Below, piece by piece: positions 43,117 to 44,484 of a stretch of 44,484 nt of DNA (position 1 is its first letter; every line of letters begins with the position of its first letter). The stretch is from Alphaproteobacteria bacterium. GTDB lineage: Bacteria; Pseudomonadota; Alphaproteobacteria; Bin95. The stretch covers positions 333 through 44,816 of the forward strand of contig JAPORR010000138.1 in the NCBI GenBank assembly GCA_026710105.1. The letters run 5' to 3'. The position numbers and the translations under genes are program-made. The notes below the pieces were generated by a model that was not told the DNA's origin, made no database searches, and worked only from the letters and a program-made list of their open reading frames with translations.

Positions 43117-44358
43117 ATGGAAATCTGGCTGCCTGTCCTGTGCGCGCTCGCGGGCGCAGCACTGGTCTGGTTCATATTCGCTGCACCCGCGCGCCGCCGG
43201 GCCGACAAGGCGGAGGTGAACCTCGAGGCCGAATGCAGGGCCCACGCCGTGCGTCTGGAGGAGATTGAAAAGGCCCGCCGCGAAAGCGAAACCCGCTTCA
43301 CCGCGCTGGCTACCGAGGCGCTGAACAAGAACAGTGACTCCTTCCTGCGTCTGGCCGGCCAGCATTTCGAGACGCATAAGGTTGAGGCCGGTGCGACCCT
43401 GAAGGCGCGGGAAGAGGCTGTCGCGGCGCTGGTGAAACCGATCCGCGAAGAATTGAAGAAGGTCGAGGAACGGGCGCAAGAACTGGAGAAATCACGCGAG
43501 GGCGCCTACCAAAAAATCCATGAGCAGGTAAGGCATCTTGCTGAGGGGCAGGTGCGGCTGCATACGGAGACCGGACGCCTCGTACAGGCGCTGCGCCACC
43601 CCGGGACGCGCGGAAGATGGGGCGAGTATCAACTCCGAAATGTGCTCGAAATGGCGGGCATGACCAGGCATGTCGATTTCGTCGAACAGCAGACACGACA
43701 GGGAAGCGAAGGCGCACTTCGTCCCGATGTGATCCTGCGTCTGCCGGGCGGCAAGTCCATCGTTATTGATGCCAAGACGCCGCTAGAGGCCTATCTCAAT
43801 GCTGTCGAGGCGGAGGACGAAGCAAAGCGCGCCGAACATGTTGCTGCCCATATCCGTCATCTGCGGGGTCATATGCGTGCGCTCGCATCGAAGGAATACT
43901 GGCAGGCGCTGACGAACGAGACGCCGGATTTCGTGGTCATGTTCGTGCCGGGCGAGGCGTTCGTCTCGGTGGCAATGGATAAAGACCCAAGCCTGTTCGA
44001 GGACGCGGTTGCGAGCCGAGTGTTGATTAGCACGCCAACCACGCTGATTGCCTTGGTTAAGGCCGTGGCTTACGGCTGGCAGCAGGAGAAACTGACCGAG
44101 AACGCGCGCGACATCGCGGCAGCTGGGCGGGAACTCTATGACAGATTGAAGACCTTCGGCGACCATATGGAGCGGATTGGGCGGTCGCTAAGACAAACGG
44201 TGGAGCATTTCAACCGAAGCGTTGGCTCGCTGGAGGGGCGGGTACTGCCCTCAGCCCGCCGCCTGGAGGCACTTGGTGCCGCACCGGACGGTGCGGAACT
44301 GGAGACGATGGAGCCTATCCAAGCGGAGCCGAGTAACCTTCACGCATATGGGTCCTGA
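43117..44358 (+). CDS. rmuC: DNA recombination protein RmuC
   Basis: A 413-residue protein. An N-terminal membrane anchor (MEIWLPVLCALAGAALVWFI) leads to a long coiled coil (about residues 25-150) and the RmuC nuclease-like domain: RGRWGEYQLRNVLEMAGM, RPDVILRLPGGKSIVIDAKT and PDFVVMFVPGEAF. The family limits recombination between inverted repeats. GACGGAGGAGAAGGC precedes the ATG. Its stop codon (44356-44358) lies inside the tRNA-like fragment, so the last residues may have been set by an integration event. Confidence 0.95.
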   Translation: MEIWLPVLCALAGAALVWFIFAAPARRRADKAEVNLEAECRAHAVRLEEIEKARRESETRFTALATEALNKNSDSFLRLAGQHFETHKVEAGATLKAREEAVAALVKPIREELKKVEERAQELEKSREGAYQKIHEQVRHLAEGQVRLHTETGRLVQALRHPGTRGRWGEYQLRNVLEMAGMTRHVDFVEQQTRQGSEGALRPDVILRLPGGKSIVIDAKTPLEAYLNAVEAEDEAKRAEHVAAHIRHLRGHMRALASKEYWQALTNETPDFVVMFVPGEAFVSVAMDKDPSLFEDAVASRVLISTPTTLIALVKAVAYGWQQEKLTENARDIAAAGRELYDRLKTFGDHMERIGRSLRQTVEHFNRSVGSLEGRVLPSARRLEALGAAPDGAELETMEPIQAEPSNLHAYGS

Positions 44359-44484
44359 AGGTCGTAGGTGCAAATCCTGCTCCCGCAACCACCGAGACCG
44401 ACATCTCCGGCATGGGGATGTAGGTCTTCGTGTTTTCGCGCCCGTTTCCGGCCCATTCGAGGATCGCGCCGAGATCGCCGTGCA
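44315..44484 (-). CDS. partial minus-strand frame entering from the right edge
   Basis: Open from the window edge to TAG at 44317-44315. It starts HGDLGAILEWAGNGRENTKT and then YIPMPEMSVSVVA, which looks protein-like. From 44391 leftwards it is encoded by the antisense of the tRNA fragment (AGAGFAPTTFR) and the end of rmuC. It could be the C-terminus of a gene in an integrated element whose last codons run through the attachment core. No family recognised. Confidence 0.35.
   Translation of the reverse strand, partial: HGDLGAILEWAGNGRENTKTYIPMPEMSVSVVAGAGFAPTTFRTHMREGYSAPLG
44354..44391 (+). repeat. 3' fragment of an initiator tRNA, likely attachment-site scar
   Basis: CCTGAAGGTCGTAGGTGCAA and the following bases through CTCCCGCAACCA match the anticodon-stem 3' side, T-arm and acceptor end of alphaproteobacterial tRNA-fMet. 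The T-stem GTAGG/CCTGC pairs, and the CCA is at 44389-44391. One T-loop base differs (TGCAAAT for TTCAAAT). The 5' half of the tRNA is absent: rmuC coding precedes it. Such 3' copies are left when an element integrates into a tRNA gene. Confidence 0.7.

Noticed and set aside
1-44484. CRISPR arrays, rRNA genes, insertion sequences, complete tRNA genes
   Set aside because: No regular spaced repeats, rRNA-like stretches or transposase frames were seen. The only tRNA sequence is the 3' fragment at 44354-44391.

Overview
The window is GC-rich, densely packed bacterial DNA. It carries many ATGA/TGATG gene overlaps and families typical of Alphaproteobacteria: a DUF3305/DUF3306/TorD/Tat-peptide formate dehydrogenase cluster, an orphan TctC-type binding protein, and CaiB-type CoA-transferase and HpcH/HpaI-type lyase genes. 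A marine or soil Rhodospirillales-like organism is my best guess. It rests on gene content only.

Layout. 1-3400 is an accessory segment. It holds a truncated type I restriction methylase (hsdM, minus) that runs into homopolymer sequence at the contig edge, a divergent protein with a duplicated unit that stays in frame with an excisionase-like HTH protein, and about 780 bp with little recognisable coding. 3405-6835 (minus) holds an altronate-dehydratase-family enzyme and an MFS/SH3-protein pair. 6940-10614 (plus) holds an intracellular PHA depolymerase coupled to a DapA-family aldolase, an orphan TctC-like binding protein and an RsbW-like ATPase. An SDR pseudogene follows. 11034-14120 holds serS, pcm and a LysM/M23 lipoprotein. 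14137-17332 (minus) is a tightly coupled response regulator, histidine kinase and NylB-like serine hydrolase operon. 17409-19516 holds a branched-chain aminotransferase and a 3-oxoadipyl-CoA-type thiolase; dapD-dapE lie on the other strand. 21749-25281 holds a DsbA-like isomerase, a HAD dehalogenase, a glutaredoxin-DinB gene with an in-frame TGA, and chrA. 25296-29535 (minus) holds a CitE-like lyase/CoA-transferase pair and an MFS/nitroreductase pair. 29623-31380 is an IlvD/Edd dehydratase. 31377-42112 is a large membrane-associated formate dehydrogenase locus: polyferredoxin, DUF3305, DUF3306, TorD chaperone, Tat peptide, FdhA, FdhB, cytochrome b, a WD40-cytochrome c fusion and a 40-residue membrane peptide. 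42147-44358 holds a PhyH dioxygenase and rmuC. The window closes with a 3' fragment of an initiator tRNA, which looks like an integration-site scar.

The most interesting signal is at 23195-23947. The reading frame of a glutaredoxin-DinB fusion is intact except for one TGA exactly at the first cysteine of the redox motif (PG-[TGA]-TSCL). It has a good promoter, a good ribosome binding site, and a possible SECIS-like hairpin 22 nt downstream. This looks like an unannotated selenoprotein (U-x-x-C) that ordinary gene calling would shorten to a DinB-like protein starting inside the gene. The formate dehydrogenase in the same window uses cysteine, so the window does not itself prove that selenocysteine machinery is present.
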